A DNA stretch of 13,239 nt from contig JAGNPA010000016.1 in the NCBI GenBank assembly GCA_017989885.1, forward strand, positions 1 to 13,239. The letters run 5' to 3'. Shown piece by piece: positions 1 to 8,700 of this stretch; within the stretch, counting starts at the first letter, position 1, and the number at the start of each line of letters is the position of its first letter. The notes beneath the pieces are model-generated. The model was not told where the DNA came from, made no database searches, and was given only the letters and a program-made list of their open reading frames with translations. The DNA is from Aquabacterium sp. Lineage in GTDB: Bacteria; Pseudomonadota; Gammaproteobacteria; Burkholderiales; Burkholderiaceae_C. The translations under genes were made by a program, and so were the position numbers.

Positions 1-620
<620 letters not shown>

Positions 621-631
<11 letters not shown>

Positions 632-1568
632 TGCGTGAGTGCAGAGGGGGGACGGTGTCGTCGAGCAGGTCGACGGACTCTTCAGAGGTCTGTTCTTCCA
701 GAGGTTCTTCACCCGGGGGCAGTGCCCAGAAGAAGCGATCGGGGATGACGCCACCCATGCCGGGGCGGAAGCCCGAATCCAGCGCCTGGTCCAGGAAACT
801 CAAGGCCTCGGCGGCGGCGACATCCAGTGCGGTGCCCGTGGACAGGATGGCGGCCAAGGCCGCGGACAGTGTGTCGCCGGCACCCACGAAACTGGCTTCA
901 AAGCGCTCGAAGCGCTCGCCGCACATGGCGCCTTGGGGCGAAGCCAGCACGTTGTCGATGAACTGGTCAGGCAGTTGCACGCCGGTCACCAGCACATAGT
1001 CGGTGCCATGCTCGGCGGCGGCCACGGCCAGCTCGCGTGCCGAGGGCGGACGCTCGGCGTCCCAATCTGGCAACAGGAAGTCGGTGAGGGTGCTGTGGCT
1101 GCCAACCAACACCATGGTGGCCGGCAGGATCAACTCGCGGAAGGCGTCCAGGTAAGCCATCTGTGCATCGTCGTCCATCCACGACAAGTTGGGCAGATAC
1201 GACACCAGCGGCACATCGGTGTAGTCGGAGAGGATCTCGGCCACGGTGCTGACGCCGTCGGCGCTGCCCAGAAAGCCCACCTTCCACGAGGCGATGGTGG
1301 TGTCCTCCAGCACGGAGCGCGCCTGGTCTGCAACGGCCTCGGGATCGATCTCGTGCGACTCGAAGATCTCGGCGGTATCGCGCACCAGAATGCTGGTGAT
1401 CACGGGCAGGGCATGCGCCCCCATGGCAGCGATCGTCGCGATATCGGCCCCGATTCCGGACGCGCCGGTGGGGTCATTGGCATTGAAACTGAGGACACAA
1501 GCGGGCGCGCCGGCTTCCAGTTCTTCGTCCGCCAGGGTGGGATCTTGTCCGGGAAGTTGAGCATTCAT
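621..1568 (-). CDS. thiD: ThiD-like hydroxymethylpyrimidine/phosphomethylpyrimidine kinase (divergent)
   Basis: This is a ribokinase-fold small-molecule kinase of the ThiD/PdxK group, which phosphorylates HMP and HMP-P for thiamine synthesis. With the ATG at 1568 it has 315 residues. An in-frame GTG at 1604 would add 12, but no well-placed ribosome site supports it, and the ATG start itself has only a weak one. Family marks are [12 protein letters not shown] (31–42), [13 protein letters not shown] (48–59) and the anion-hole motif [12 protein letters not shown] (229–240). Compared with E. coli ThiD, several pocket positions differ: the GTGC cysteine is Asp232, the VAQNT segment reads VRDT, the KIGM segment reads KVGF, and PNLPEA is replaced. 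An acidic tail of about 30 residues follows the fold. It overlaps hemL by 11 bp. The family is secure; the exact substrate is not. Confidence 0.78.
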
Positions 1569-1603
1569 GGCGGTTTTGGTGAAAGATAAGGTCTGCTTGC
1601 CCA

Positions 1604-1654
1604 CAAACCCTTGGGTTTGCGCGAAAGACCGATGGCTACAATCAGTCCATTGTA
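1604..1654. promoter_or_regulatory. Putative divergent promoter/operator region
   Basis: This lies between the minus-strand thiD-like gene and the plus-strand rubredoxin gene. A TACAAT hexamer at 1637–1642 is a good -10 candidate for rubredoxin, with start codon 34 bases on, although the -35 is unclear (TTGGGT at 1611–1616 gives a 20-base spacer). The same hexamer occurs on the minus strand (ATTGTA at 1649–1654), pointing towards thiD, without a clear -35. The two hexamers form an inverted repeat around a 6-base centre. A second inverted repeat, CAAACCC-TT-GGGTTTG, fills 1604–1619 and would overlap the -35 zone, so it could be an operator. All of this is inferred from sequence pattern only. 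Confidence 0.35.
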
Positions 1655-1675
1655 TTCAAGCTGGTTTAAGTCGAC

Positions 1676-1849
1676 GTGAACGAATTTCGTACCTGGATGT
1701 GCCTGATCTGCGGCTGGATTTACGATGAGGCTGCCGGCCTGCCTGAAGAGGGCATCCCCGCTGGCACGCGCTGGGAGGACGTTCCCATGAACTGGGTCTG
1801 TCCGGAATGTGGTGCACGCAAGGAAGACTTCGAGATGGTGCAGCTTTGA
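1676..1849 (+). CDS. Rubredoxin
   Basis: This is a 57-residue protein that begins with GTG, read as MNEFRTWMCLICGWIYDEAA. Rubredoxin carries one iron held by four cysteines and transfers single electrons in the cytoplasm. The two knuckles are visible as C9-LI-C12-G and C42-PE-C45-G, with the conserved aromatic residues W14, Y16 and W40 around them. An in-frame TAA at 1667–1669 rules out an upstream start, so GTG at 1676 is the only one that keeps both knuckles; the ribosome site is weak. The length is normal for the family (about 50–60). It lies 73 bp before pilG on the same strand with no visible terminator between, so read-through into the pil cluster is possible. The redox partner is not shown by the window. 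Confidence 0.93.
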   Translation: MNEFRTWMCLICGWIYDEAAGLPEEGIPAGTRWEDVPMNWVCPECGARKEDFEMVQL

Positions 1850-1908
1850 TCCGATGTGGTTGAGCGTGCTGTAATGATTCGAGATTGACCCGGCCTGGGA
1901 CACAGTTT

Positions 1909-1915
1909 GGAGGAA
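1909..1915 (+). promoter_or_regulatory. Ribosome binding site of pilG
   Basis: GGAGGAA stands 7 bases before the GTG at 1923. This strong Shine-Dalgarno match supports the non-ATG start of pilG. Confidence 0.8.
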
Positions 1916-1922
1916 CGCTTTC

Positions 1923-2318
1923 GTGCCTGAAGTTGACAGCCCCGAGATTCGGGGCCCCAAGAAAGTTCTCGTCATTGACGACAGCAACACCATTCGGCGC
2001 AGCGCCGAGATATTCCTCAAGCAAGGGGGATACGAGGTGGTCCTGGCGGAAGATGGTTTCGATGCCTTGTCCAAGGTCAACGACCATGCGCCCGATGTTA
2101 TTTTTTGTGACATCTTGATGCCGCGCCTGGATGGTTATCAAACTTGCGCGATCATCAAGCGCAATCCGAAGTTCACCAACACGCCCGTGATCATGTTGTC
2201 CTCCAAGGATGGCCTGTTTGACAAGGCGCGTGGCCGCATGGTGGGTTCGCAAGACTACCTGACCAAGCCTTTCACCAAAGACCAGCTCTTGCAGGCGGTT
2301 GCCCAGTACGGCGGCTGA
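1923..2318 (+). CDS. pilG: Twitching motility response regulator PilG
   Basis: PilG is a stand-alone receiver domain (131 residues; the Pseudomonas protein is of similar size). It takes phosphate from the PilL/ChpA kinase and promotes pilus extension. The acidic pair is D19-D20, the phosphoacceptor is D63 in FCDILMPRLDG, the switch serine is S93 in IMLSSKDG, and the conserved lysine is K115 in LTKPF, so the receiver should be active. There is no output domain. The start is GTG, supported by the strong GGAGGAA site. It opens a run of five same-strand chemosensory genes, and this order (pilG, pilH, pilI, pilJ, pilL) separates it from an unrelated CheY. It is followed by a 101-bp gap before pilH. 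Confidence 0.92.
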   Translation: MPEVDSPEIRGPKKVLVIDDSNTIRRSAEIFLKQGGYEVVLAEDGFDALSKVNDHAPDVIFCDILMPRLDGYQTCAIIKRNPKFTNTPVIMLSSKDGLFDKARGRMVGSQDYLTKPFTKDQLLQAVAQYGG

Positions 2319-2405
2319 CGGCCTGAGAGGGTTTGCTCACCGATCATTGCCAGGGATGAATGTTGATCACGCGAGGCCACCGGCTCCCCTGTGGCACTTG
2401 CGCAT

Positions 2406-2413
2406 GAAGAAGG
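2406..2413 (+). promoter_or_regulatory. Ribosome binding site of pilH
   Basis: GAAGAAGG ends 6 bases before the ATG at 2420 and fixes the start of pilH. Confidence 0.65.
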
Positions 2414-2419
2414 TTTGAT

Positions 2420-2785
2420 ATGCCGATCCAGAAAATACTGCTTGTTGACGACTCCAAAACCGAACTGCACGTGCTGTCGGAACTCCTGACCAAGAGCGGC
2501 TATGCCGTGCGCACGGCCGAGAACGGTGAGGAGGCCATGCGTCGCCTTCAGGAAGAAAAGCCTGACCTGATCCTGATGGACGTGGTCATGCCCGGCCAGA
2601 ATGGTTTCCAGCTCACCCGTGCCATCACGCGTGACCCGCAGTTCGCCAACGTGCCCGTCATCATGTGCACCAGCAAGAACCAGGAAACCGACCGCGTCTG
2701 GGGCATGCGCCAAGGCGCCAGCGATTACGTCGTCAAGCCGGTGAACCCTGACGAGTTGCTCCGCAAGATCAAGGCATTCGGCTGA
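2420..2785 (+). CDS. pilH: Twitching motility response regulator PilH
   Basis: PilH is the second single-domain receiver of the Pil-Chp system (121 residues). In Pseudomonas it favours pilus retraction or acts as a phosphate sink that counters PilG. Visible residues are D10-D11, phosphoacceptor D54 in LMDVVMPGQNGF, switch T84 in VIMCTSKNQETD, and K106 in VVKPVNP. The CTSKNQETD and WGMRQGASDYVVKP blocks are typical of PilH and distinguish it from PilG. The gap before it (2319–2419) is the longest in the cluster; a weak TTGCTC/ATGAAT pair could be a separate promoter, but this is not convincing. The gene ends 16 bp before pilI, so co-transcription with the downstream genes is likely. Confidence 0.92.
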   Translation: MPIQKILLVDDSKTELHVLSELLTKSGYAVRTAENGEEAMRRLQEEKPDLILMDVVMPGQNGFQLTRAITRDPQFANVPVIMCTSKNQETDRVWGMRQGASDYVVKPVNPDELLRKIKAFG

Positions 2786-2801
2786 GATCGGGGGCTCACA
2801 G

Positions 2802-3344
2802 ATGGCCAACAAAGAAGCCCTCAGGGCCTTGCAACAGCGTCTGGCAGAGCGTCTGCAGACCGTGCGGGATCAGGCGCCGACACGAAACTGGCTCGCGGTC
2901 GAGATCGCCGGCCATGGTTTCCTGATGCCGCTGGAGCAGGCGGGTGAAATCTTCCCGCTCTCTCCCGCTCAGCACGTGCCCCACAGCCAGCCCTGGTTCC
3001 TGGGCGTGGCGAACCTGCGCGGGCAGTTGCACGGTGTGGTGGATGCCGCCATGTTTCTGGGCCTCTCCGACCGTGCGGGCCGCAGCCTGTCCGACGTGGC
3101 GGCCCGGGATGCGGGGCGCCTGGTGGCGCTCAACACCGCCCTGCAGTTGAATGTGGCCCTGTTGATTGACCGATTGCTGGGATTGCGCAATGCCAGCATG
3201 TTGAAGCCGGCCGCCAGGGAGGCGTCCGCAGGCAAGCCCCACTTCATTGGCCAGGCCATGGTCGATGAGCAAGGGCGAGTCTGGTACGAGCTGGATCTGG
3301 CCGCGCTGTCGGCCGACGAGGCATTTTTGAAGATTGATGTCTGA
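2802..3344 (+). CDS. pilI: CheW-type adaptor PilI
   Basis: PilI is a cytoplasmic CheW-like coupling protein that links the receptor PilJ to the kinase PilL. It has 180 residues. After a helical N-terminus of about 28 residues, a single CheW fold follows: NWLAVEIAGHGFLMPLEQAGEIFP, then PWFLGVANLRGQLHGVVD (the conserved CheW core), LNVALLIDRLLGLRN, and a last strand WYELDLAALSADEAFL. The length suits PilI. The ATG at 2802 follows GGGGG at 2790–2794 with 7 bases between. It sits between pilH and pilJ, exactly where pilI is expected. No key residue is obviously missing. Confidence 0.92.
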   Translation: MANKEALRALQQRLAERLQTVRDQAPTRNWLAVEIAGHGFLMPLEQAGEIFPLSPAQHVPHSQPWFLGVANLRGQLHGVVDAAMFLGLSDRAGRSLSDVAARDAGRLVALNTALQLNVALLIDRLLGLRNASMLKPAAREASAGKPHFIGQAMVDEQGRVWYELDLAALSADEAFLKIDV

Positions 3345-3385
3345 CGGGGCAACCTGTCGAGCGCGCTGTATACATCTGACCGTTT

Positions 3386-3389
3386 GGAG
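3386..3389 (+). promoter_or_regulatory. Ribosome binding site deciding the pilJ start
   Basis: GGAG ends 9 bases before the ATG at 3399. An upstream in-frame TTG at 3384 overlaps this site, so ATG is the better start. Just upstream, TGTATACA (3367–3374) is an 8-bp palindrome with some likeness to a -10 element but no matching -35. Confidence 0.55.
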
Positions 3390-3398
3390 CACAAGAAC

Positions 3399-5717
3399 AT
3401 GAGTTTCCTCAGTCGTATCAAGGAAATGGGCAAGACCAAGGGCGATGACGAGGTTCCTTCGGAAGCCTTGAGCACCGAGGGCATGGTCTCGGCCACGGGG
3501 ACTCAGGTGGTCGACACCGAAACGGGCGCCTCGACGATTCAGCCCGGTGGCAACGAGGCCATCATTTCCGAATCGGCCCCTTCCGAGTTCCCCGCTGACT
3601 ATCAGCGACAGAACGAAGAGATCTCCGAAGCCAGCCTGATGGAGCCGCGCTCCGGTTTGCCCCTGGTGGGTCATCTCAAGCTCGATCGCCAGCAGCGTTT
3701 GCTGGGTATCGGTCTGGCCGTCGGGGTGTTGGGCCTGGTGCTCAGTGCCTTCCTGTCGGTGAACTCCGCTGACCGTCGTGCCGGTCAATCGGCTGCCACG
3801 GGTCAGGCCCTGATGCAGTCGCAGCGACTGGCCAAATCGGTGTCACAGGCCCTGGTCGGTCGCGCGCCAGCCTTCGACGAAGTGAGCGAGAGCTCCAAGG
3901 TGCTGGCCAGCAACGTGCGTGGCCTGGTCAACGGCGACGACGAACTCGACCTGAAGGCCGTCTCTGGCAGTGTCCAGGAAACCTTGGCACCCTTGCTGCC
4001 GCTGGTCGATCGCGCCGAGAAGAACGCCAATTTCGTGCTGAGCCAGAAGCAGACCCTGACCCAGGTGAGTCAGGCGCTGCGCGAGGTCAACACCCAGTCT
4101 TCCGAGTTGCTGGACCTGGCCGAGAGCATCACGCTCACGCGCATCGAGTCGGGCACGCTGACGGCGGGCGAGGCTTCGGCCTTGAGCCAGTTGGTGATGC
4201 TGACGCAGCGGATCGGCAAGTCGGCCAACGAATTCCTGACGGTGGAAGGCGTGTCGACCGAGGCTGTGTTCTTGCTGGGCAAGGACTTGAATGCCTTCCA
4301 GGGTCTTGCCGATGGCCTGCTCAAGGGCAGTGCTGACCTGAAGCTCACCCCTGCGAAGAACCCCGAGGTGCGCGAGCAACTGGAAGCCTTGCTGAAGATT
4401 TTCGAAGGCACCCGCACGCAAGCTTCTTACATTCTGGGCTCCCTGCAAGGTCTGGTGGCTGCGCGTGACGCCCAGGTGGCCATCATTGACGACAGCGAAC
4501 CCCTGCGCAAGGGCATGGAGCAGGTGCAGCAGCGCCTGTCGCAAGGCGCCGGCATCGGCGGTTTCAACATCGTCCTGATCCTGGCCTTCCTGCTGCTGTC
4601 GGCTGCATCGGCCTACGGTTTGCTGCGTGTGTTCGTGACCGACAACCGTCACCGCGCTCAGATCGCCGACTACCAGCGTCAGGAAGCCGAACGTCAGGAA
4701 CGTGAAGCCAAGCGCGTCAATGACGCCAACCAGGCCGCCATTTTGCGACTGATGAACGAGCTGCAACTGGTCGCTGAAGGTGACTTGACGCAGCAAGCGA
4801 CCGTGACCGAGGACATCACCGGCGCCATCGCCGACTCGGTGAACTTCACGGTGGAAGAGCTGCGCACCCTGGTGGCCCAGGTGCAAGGCACGGTGCAACG
4901 GGTGACCGAAACCACCGGTCAGGTGGAAGCCACCTCGACCGAGCTGCTGGCCGCCTCTGACGAACAGCTGCGTGAAATTCGCGAAACCGGTGAGTCGGTG
5001 CTGCACATGGCAGGCCGAATCAACGAAGTGTCCGCGCAAGCCCAGCAGTCCGCCGAAGTGGCCCGTCAATCGCTGTCGGCTGCCGACTCCGGTCTGCAGG
5101 CCGTGCAGAACGCCATCGGCGGTATGAACACCATCCGCGAACAGATCCAGGACACCTCCAAGCGCATCAAGCGACTGGGTGAGTCGTCGCAGGAAATTGG
5201 TGAAATCACCGAACTGATTTCGGACATTACCGAACAGACCAACGTGCTGGCTTTGAACGCGGCCATTCAGGCGGCGTCTGCGGGTGAAGCCGGTCGCGGC
5301 TTCTCGGTGGTGGCCGAAGAAGTGCAGCGTCTGGCTGAACGCTCCGGCGACGCGACCCGCGAAATTGCCGCGCTGGTGCGCACCATTCAGACCGACACCC
5401 AGGATGCCGTGGCCGCTATGGAACGCTCCACCCAGGGCGTGGTGGAAGGGGCTCGACTCTCCGACGCCGCCGGTTCGGCACTGGGCGACATCGACCGCGT
5501 GTCGCGTCGACTGGCCGAGCTGATTGAGCAGATTTCTGATCAAGCCTTGAAGGAAGCCGAGTCCGCGAACGTGGTGGTGGCCAACATCCAGCACATTTTC
5601 GCGGTGACCGAGCAGACGGGGGAGGGCACGCGTTCCACCACCCAGCTGGTGCGAGAGCTGTCGCGGACCGCCAACGAGCTTCAGCAATCCGTGTCTCGAT
5701 TCAAGATTTCCGCCTGA
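3399..5717 (+). CDS. pilJ: Type IV pilus chemoreceptor PilJ (methyl-accepting)
   Basis: PilJ is the inner-membrane receptor of the Pil-Chp array (772 residues from the ATG at 3399; Pseudomonas PilJ is about 680). Order: cytoplasmic acidic, low-complexity N-terminus (1–100); TM1 (about 101–121); periplasmic part with two related PilJ-type helical modules, marked by [12 protein letters not shown] (141–152) and [12 protein letters not shown] (269–280); TM2 (about 388–412); HAMP-like region (about 413–495, with VAEGDL at 458–463); and a long signalling coiled coil. The hairpin tip contains [21 protein letters not shown] and [19 protein letters not shown] (about 610–650), and the IQAAS form is typical of PilJ. 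It ends in RFKISA, so there is no CheR-binding pentapeptide. The N-terminal extension of about 80 residues is unusual relative to Pseudomonas. pilL follows 12 bp later. Confidence 0.93.
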   Translation: MSFLSRIKEMGKTKGDDEVPSEALSTEGMVSATGTQVVDTETGASTIQPGGNEAIISESAPSEFPADYQRQNEEISEASLMEPRSGLPLVGHLKLDRQQRLLGIGLAVGVLGLVLSAFLSVNSADRRAGQSAATGQALMQSQRLAKSVSQALVGRAPAFDEVSESSKVLASNVRGLVNGDDELDLKAVSGSVQETLAPLLPLVDRAEKNANFVLSQKQTLTQVSQALREVNTQSSELLDLAESITLTRIESGTLTAGEASALSQLVMLTQRIGKSANEFLTVEGVSTEAVFLLGKDLNAFQGLADGLLKGSADLKLTPAKNPEVREQLEALLKIFEGTRTQASYILGSLQGLVAARDAQVAIIDDSEPLRKGMEQVQQRLSQGAGIGGFNIVLILAFLLLSAASAYGLLRVFVTDNRHRAQIADYQRQEAERQEREAKRVNDANQAAILRLMNELQLVAEGDLTQQATVTEDITGAIADSVNFTVEELRTLVAQVQGTVQRVTETTGQVEATSTELLAASDEQLREIRETGESVLHMAGRINEVSAQAQQSAEVARQSLSAADSGLQAVQNAIGGMNTIREQIQDTSKRIKRLGESSQEIGEITELISDITEQTNVLALNAAIQAASAGEAGRGFSVVAEEVQRLAERSGDATREIAALVRTIQTDTQDAVAAMERSTQGVVEGARLSDAAGSALGDIDRVSRRLAELIEQISDQALKEAESANVVVANIQHIFAVTEQTGEGTRSTTQLVRELSRTANELQQSVSRFKISA

Positions 5718-5729
5718 GCTGGATGATTC

Positions 5730-8700
5730 ATGGACAGCCTGCAACAAGACGCCTCCCTGCCTTCGGATGACCTCAGTGCCCTGGCTTGGGTGCATGAGGA
5801 GTTGCGCAAGTCGCTCGACACTGCGCACAAGGCCCTGCATCGTTGCCTGAAGGACGCGACCGCCGTGGGCGTGTCCGACATGGATTCGCTGGACCCGGCG
5901 GTCTTGCGGACAGCCCGGCAGCAGATCCACCAAGGGGTGGGGGCGCTGGAGCTGGCGGGCTTGCCCGCCGGGGCGACGGTGCTGCGGGCCAGCGAGGCGG
6001 TGGTCCAGAAACTGGTCAACCGCCCGCAGTTGATCGACGAAGACGTGGTGCGCGAAATCGAGCGCGCCTCGTTTGCCTTGCTCGACTACATTGCGCGCCG
6101 CCTGGCGGGCAAGTCGGTGTCCGCGATGGCGATGTTCCCCCAGTACGAGGCCCTGGTCGCCCGTGTTGGCGGCGGCATGGCTCGTCCCACGGATCTGTGG
6201 AGCCAGGACTGGCCCACGCTGTCGCTCGAAGCTCCGTTGGCGCCGCCGGAAGGCGTGGCGCCCCGTTCGCCCGATGCGGCCACGGTCGAAGACTTCGAAA
6301 TGGGCATCCTCAAGCTGATGCGCCGAAATCAGCCGGGCGATGCGGTGGCCTTGGCCGACCTGTGTGCGTCGCTGGCGAGCGACGCGTCGCAGCGTCACGC
6401 CTCGCGTGAGTCGGCCACCTGGATGCTGGCCAGCGGTTTCCTGGAGGCGCTGGCAGGCAAGTATGTGCCCCTGAGCGTCCATGCCAAGCGGGTGCTGTCC
6501 TCCTTGCTCAGCCAGTTGCGCGTGCTCACCAAGGGTCAGGACGTCCCGTCCGATCGCCTGGCCAGTGAACTGTTGTTCTTCTGCGCCCAGGCAGGCGACG
6601 TGCCGGCCACCGATCGTTCGGTGCTGGCCCGCGTGCGCCGCACCTTTGGTCTGGCGCGTCATCAGCCGGTCAACCTGTCGGCGTCCAGCCTGGGTCGTTT
6701 TGACCCGGCTTGGGTCACGCAGGCGCTCAAGCGCGTCGCCGGAGCCAAGGATGGCTGGTCGGCCGTGGCTGGCGGTGAGTTGTTGCGCCTGGGCGGCTTG
6801 AACGAGCAGTTCGCCCTGGTGTGCGATTCGCTGCGTCGCCTGTTCACGCAGGGTGACGCGCTGGCGACGGCCTTGGCCGACGCGGCTCAAAAGACGGTGG
6901 CAACGGCGAGTGCGCCAGAGCCCAGTCTGGCCATGGAAGTGGCCACCAGCTTGCTGTACATGGAGGCCAGTCTCGAAGACGGCGAATTCGATCAACCCGA
7001 TCAGCAGCCGCGCTTGCAGCGTCTGGCCGAGCGGATTCAGGCGGTGGGGCAGGGGCAACCCGCCCAGCCCCTTGAAACCTGGATGGAAGACCTGTACCGC
7101 CGGGTTTCCGACCGTCACACCATCGGCTCCGTGGTGCAGGAGTTGCGCTCCACGCTGAGCGAAGCCGAAAAGCACATTGATCAGTTCTTCCGCGACCCGC
7201 AAGACCGCACACCTCTGGCGAGCGTGCCCGCCATCCTGCAGTCCATGCGCGGTGTGTTGGCCGTACTGGGCCTGGATCTGGCCGCGCAGGCCAGCGTGCG
7301 CATGCGCGATGACGTGGATCACCTGCTGCTCGACAGCACCGATCTGGACGACGCCGCGCAGCGTGGCGTGTTTGACCGCCTGGCCAGCAACCTGGGTGCC
7401 TTGGGCTTTCTCATCGACATGATGGGCGTGCAGCCTCAGTTGGCCAAGTCGCTGTTCAAGCTGGACCCGGATACCGGCGTGCTCTCGCCTGTGATGGGCC
7501 GTGAGAAGCGTGCCTTGCCGCTGACCGATGACCCGGTCGAGGCCGTGGCGCAGCACGTTCAGCAGGTGCAGCAAGAAGAGGCACAGGCGGCCGCTGGCGA
7601 GGTGGCGCAAACCCTCGAGCGCAGCGATGTGCCCCTGAGCGAGGTGTCGGATCAGCTGGACCGGCTGGCTGAAATGCCGCATGTGCAGGAGCAGCGTGAA
7701 CTGGCGGACAACCTGGCGGCCGCTCAAGCAGCCCTGGTCACCGCCCAGTCCTCTGATGATCTGGAATCGGTCGCCGCGGCGCGCGAGCAGGTCGCCAACG
7801 TGTTGTCGGGTCTGACCCGCGCTGAAGAGCCTGAAGTCGAGGCGCCGGCACCGTCCCCGGCACCGCTGTTGGCGCCAGTGGCCGCCGCAGCACCCGCCGA
7901 GACGGGTCTGGAAGAAGACGACGAGATGCGCGAGATCTTCCTGGAGGAAGCGCGCGAAGTGATCGAGACGGCACGCGCCAGCCTCGACCATCTGGTGCAT
8001 CAGCCAGACGATTTGGAGTCCCTGACGTCGGTTCGCCGCGCCTTCCACACGCTCAAGGGCAGCTCGCGCATGGTGGGTTTGACCCAGTATGGTGAAGCCG
8101 CCTGGTCGTTTGAGCAGCTCTACAACGCCTGGCTGGCCACGCAAGAGCCCGCCAACGGCGATCTGCTGGGCGTCAGCCACGAGGTCCTCAGTCATTTCTC
8201 TGCCTGGACCGATGCGATTGCCGAAGGTCAGGCTGCGTCCTGGCGCCATGAGCCGGTGACAGCCGTGGCCGAGGCCTTGCGCCTGCACGGCCAACGTCTC
8301 AGCCTGAGCGATGTCGCCCAGCCGGCCGCGCCTGAGGTGGTGACACCGCCGGATGCCCCGAGCGAAGCCGATGCCCTCGCACCCTTCGAGCTCGACCTGT
8401 CGGCCGAGGATCTCGGTGTGGTGGAAGTGCCCGAGGCGACCGAGGAGGCTGAAGAGGCCGAGGAAGCCGAAGCACCGCTGGCGGCGACCGAGTTGCCCAC
8501 CGTGAACATCGCCGATTTCGGCATCGAACTGGACCTGACCGCACCGACGGAGGTGAACGCGTCGTTCGAGCTGGTCGAGCCTGAGCTGACGTCCACGCCG
8601 ATGGACCTGTCGCTGGGCGAAACCGAAACCGAATCCCAAGCTGGCGGCCAGGCCGCTGACGACGAGCAGCCGCTGAGTGTCAACATCCTCGAGCCCAAGC

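Noticed and set aside
639..1589. A 316-codon plus-strand frame opposite the thiD-like gene.
   Set aside because: It is in register with the kinase gene and shows no domain; the minus strand carries clear ribokinase-family motifs.
1569..1604. A GTG start at 1604 for the thiD-like gene.
   Set aside because: The only purine-rich stretch upstream is too close (about 3 bases), and the added 12 residues lie outside the family fold; the ATG at 1568 is preferred, though not proven.
1895..1911. A sigma-54-like element, CTGGGACACAGTTTGGA, before pilG.
   Set aside because: It has GG-N10-GG rather than GG-N10-GC, and its transcript would start near 1921, two bases before the start codon and downstream of the strong ribosome site, so it cannot serve pilG as annotated.
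2094..2114. A GATGT...ACATC hairpin with a T-run inside pilG as a terminator.
   Set aside because: The stem is only 5 bp, the T-run is in the loop, and the bases encode the conserved phosphoacceptor block of PilG.
2392..2401. TGGCACTTGC in the pilG–pilH gap as a sigma-54 promoter.
   Set aside because: The two halves are directly joined; the required spacing between the GG and GC elements is absent.
3384..3398. A TTG start for pilJ giving five extra residues.
   Set aside because: The TTG overlaps the GGAG ribosome site that serves the ATG at 3399, and the extra residues add no recognisable family sequence.
2796..3788. A 330-codon minus-strand frame across pilI and the start of pilJ.
   Set aside because: It is a register shadow of two well-supported plus-strand genes and has no family signature.
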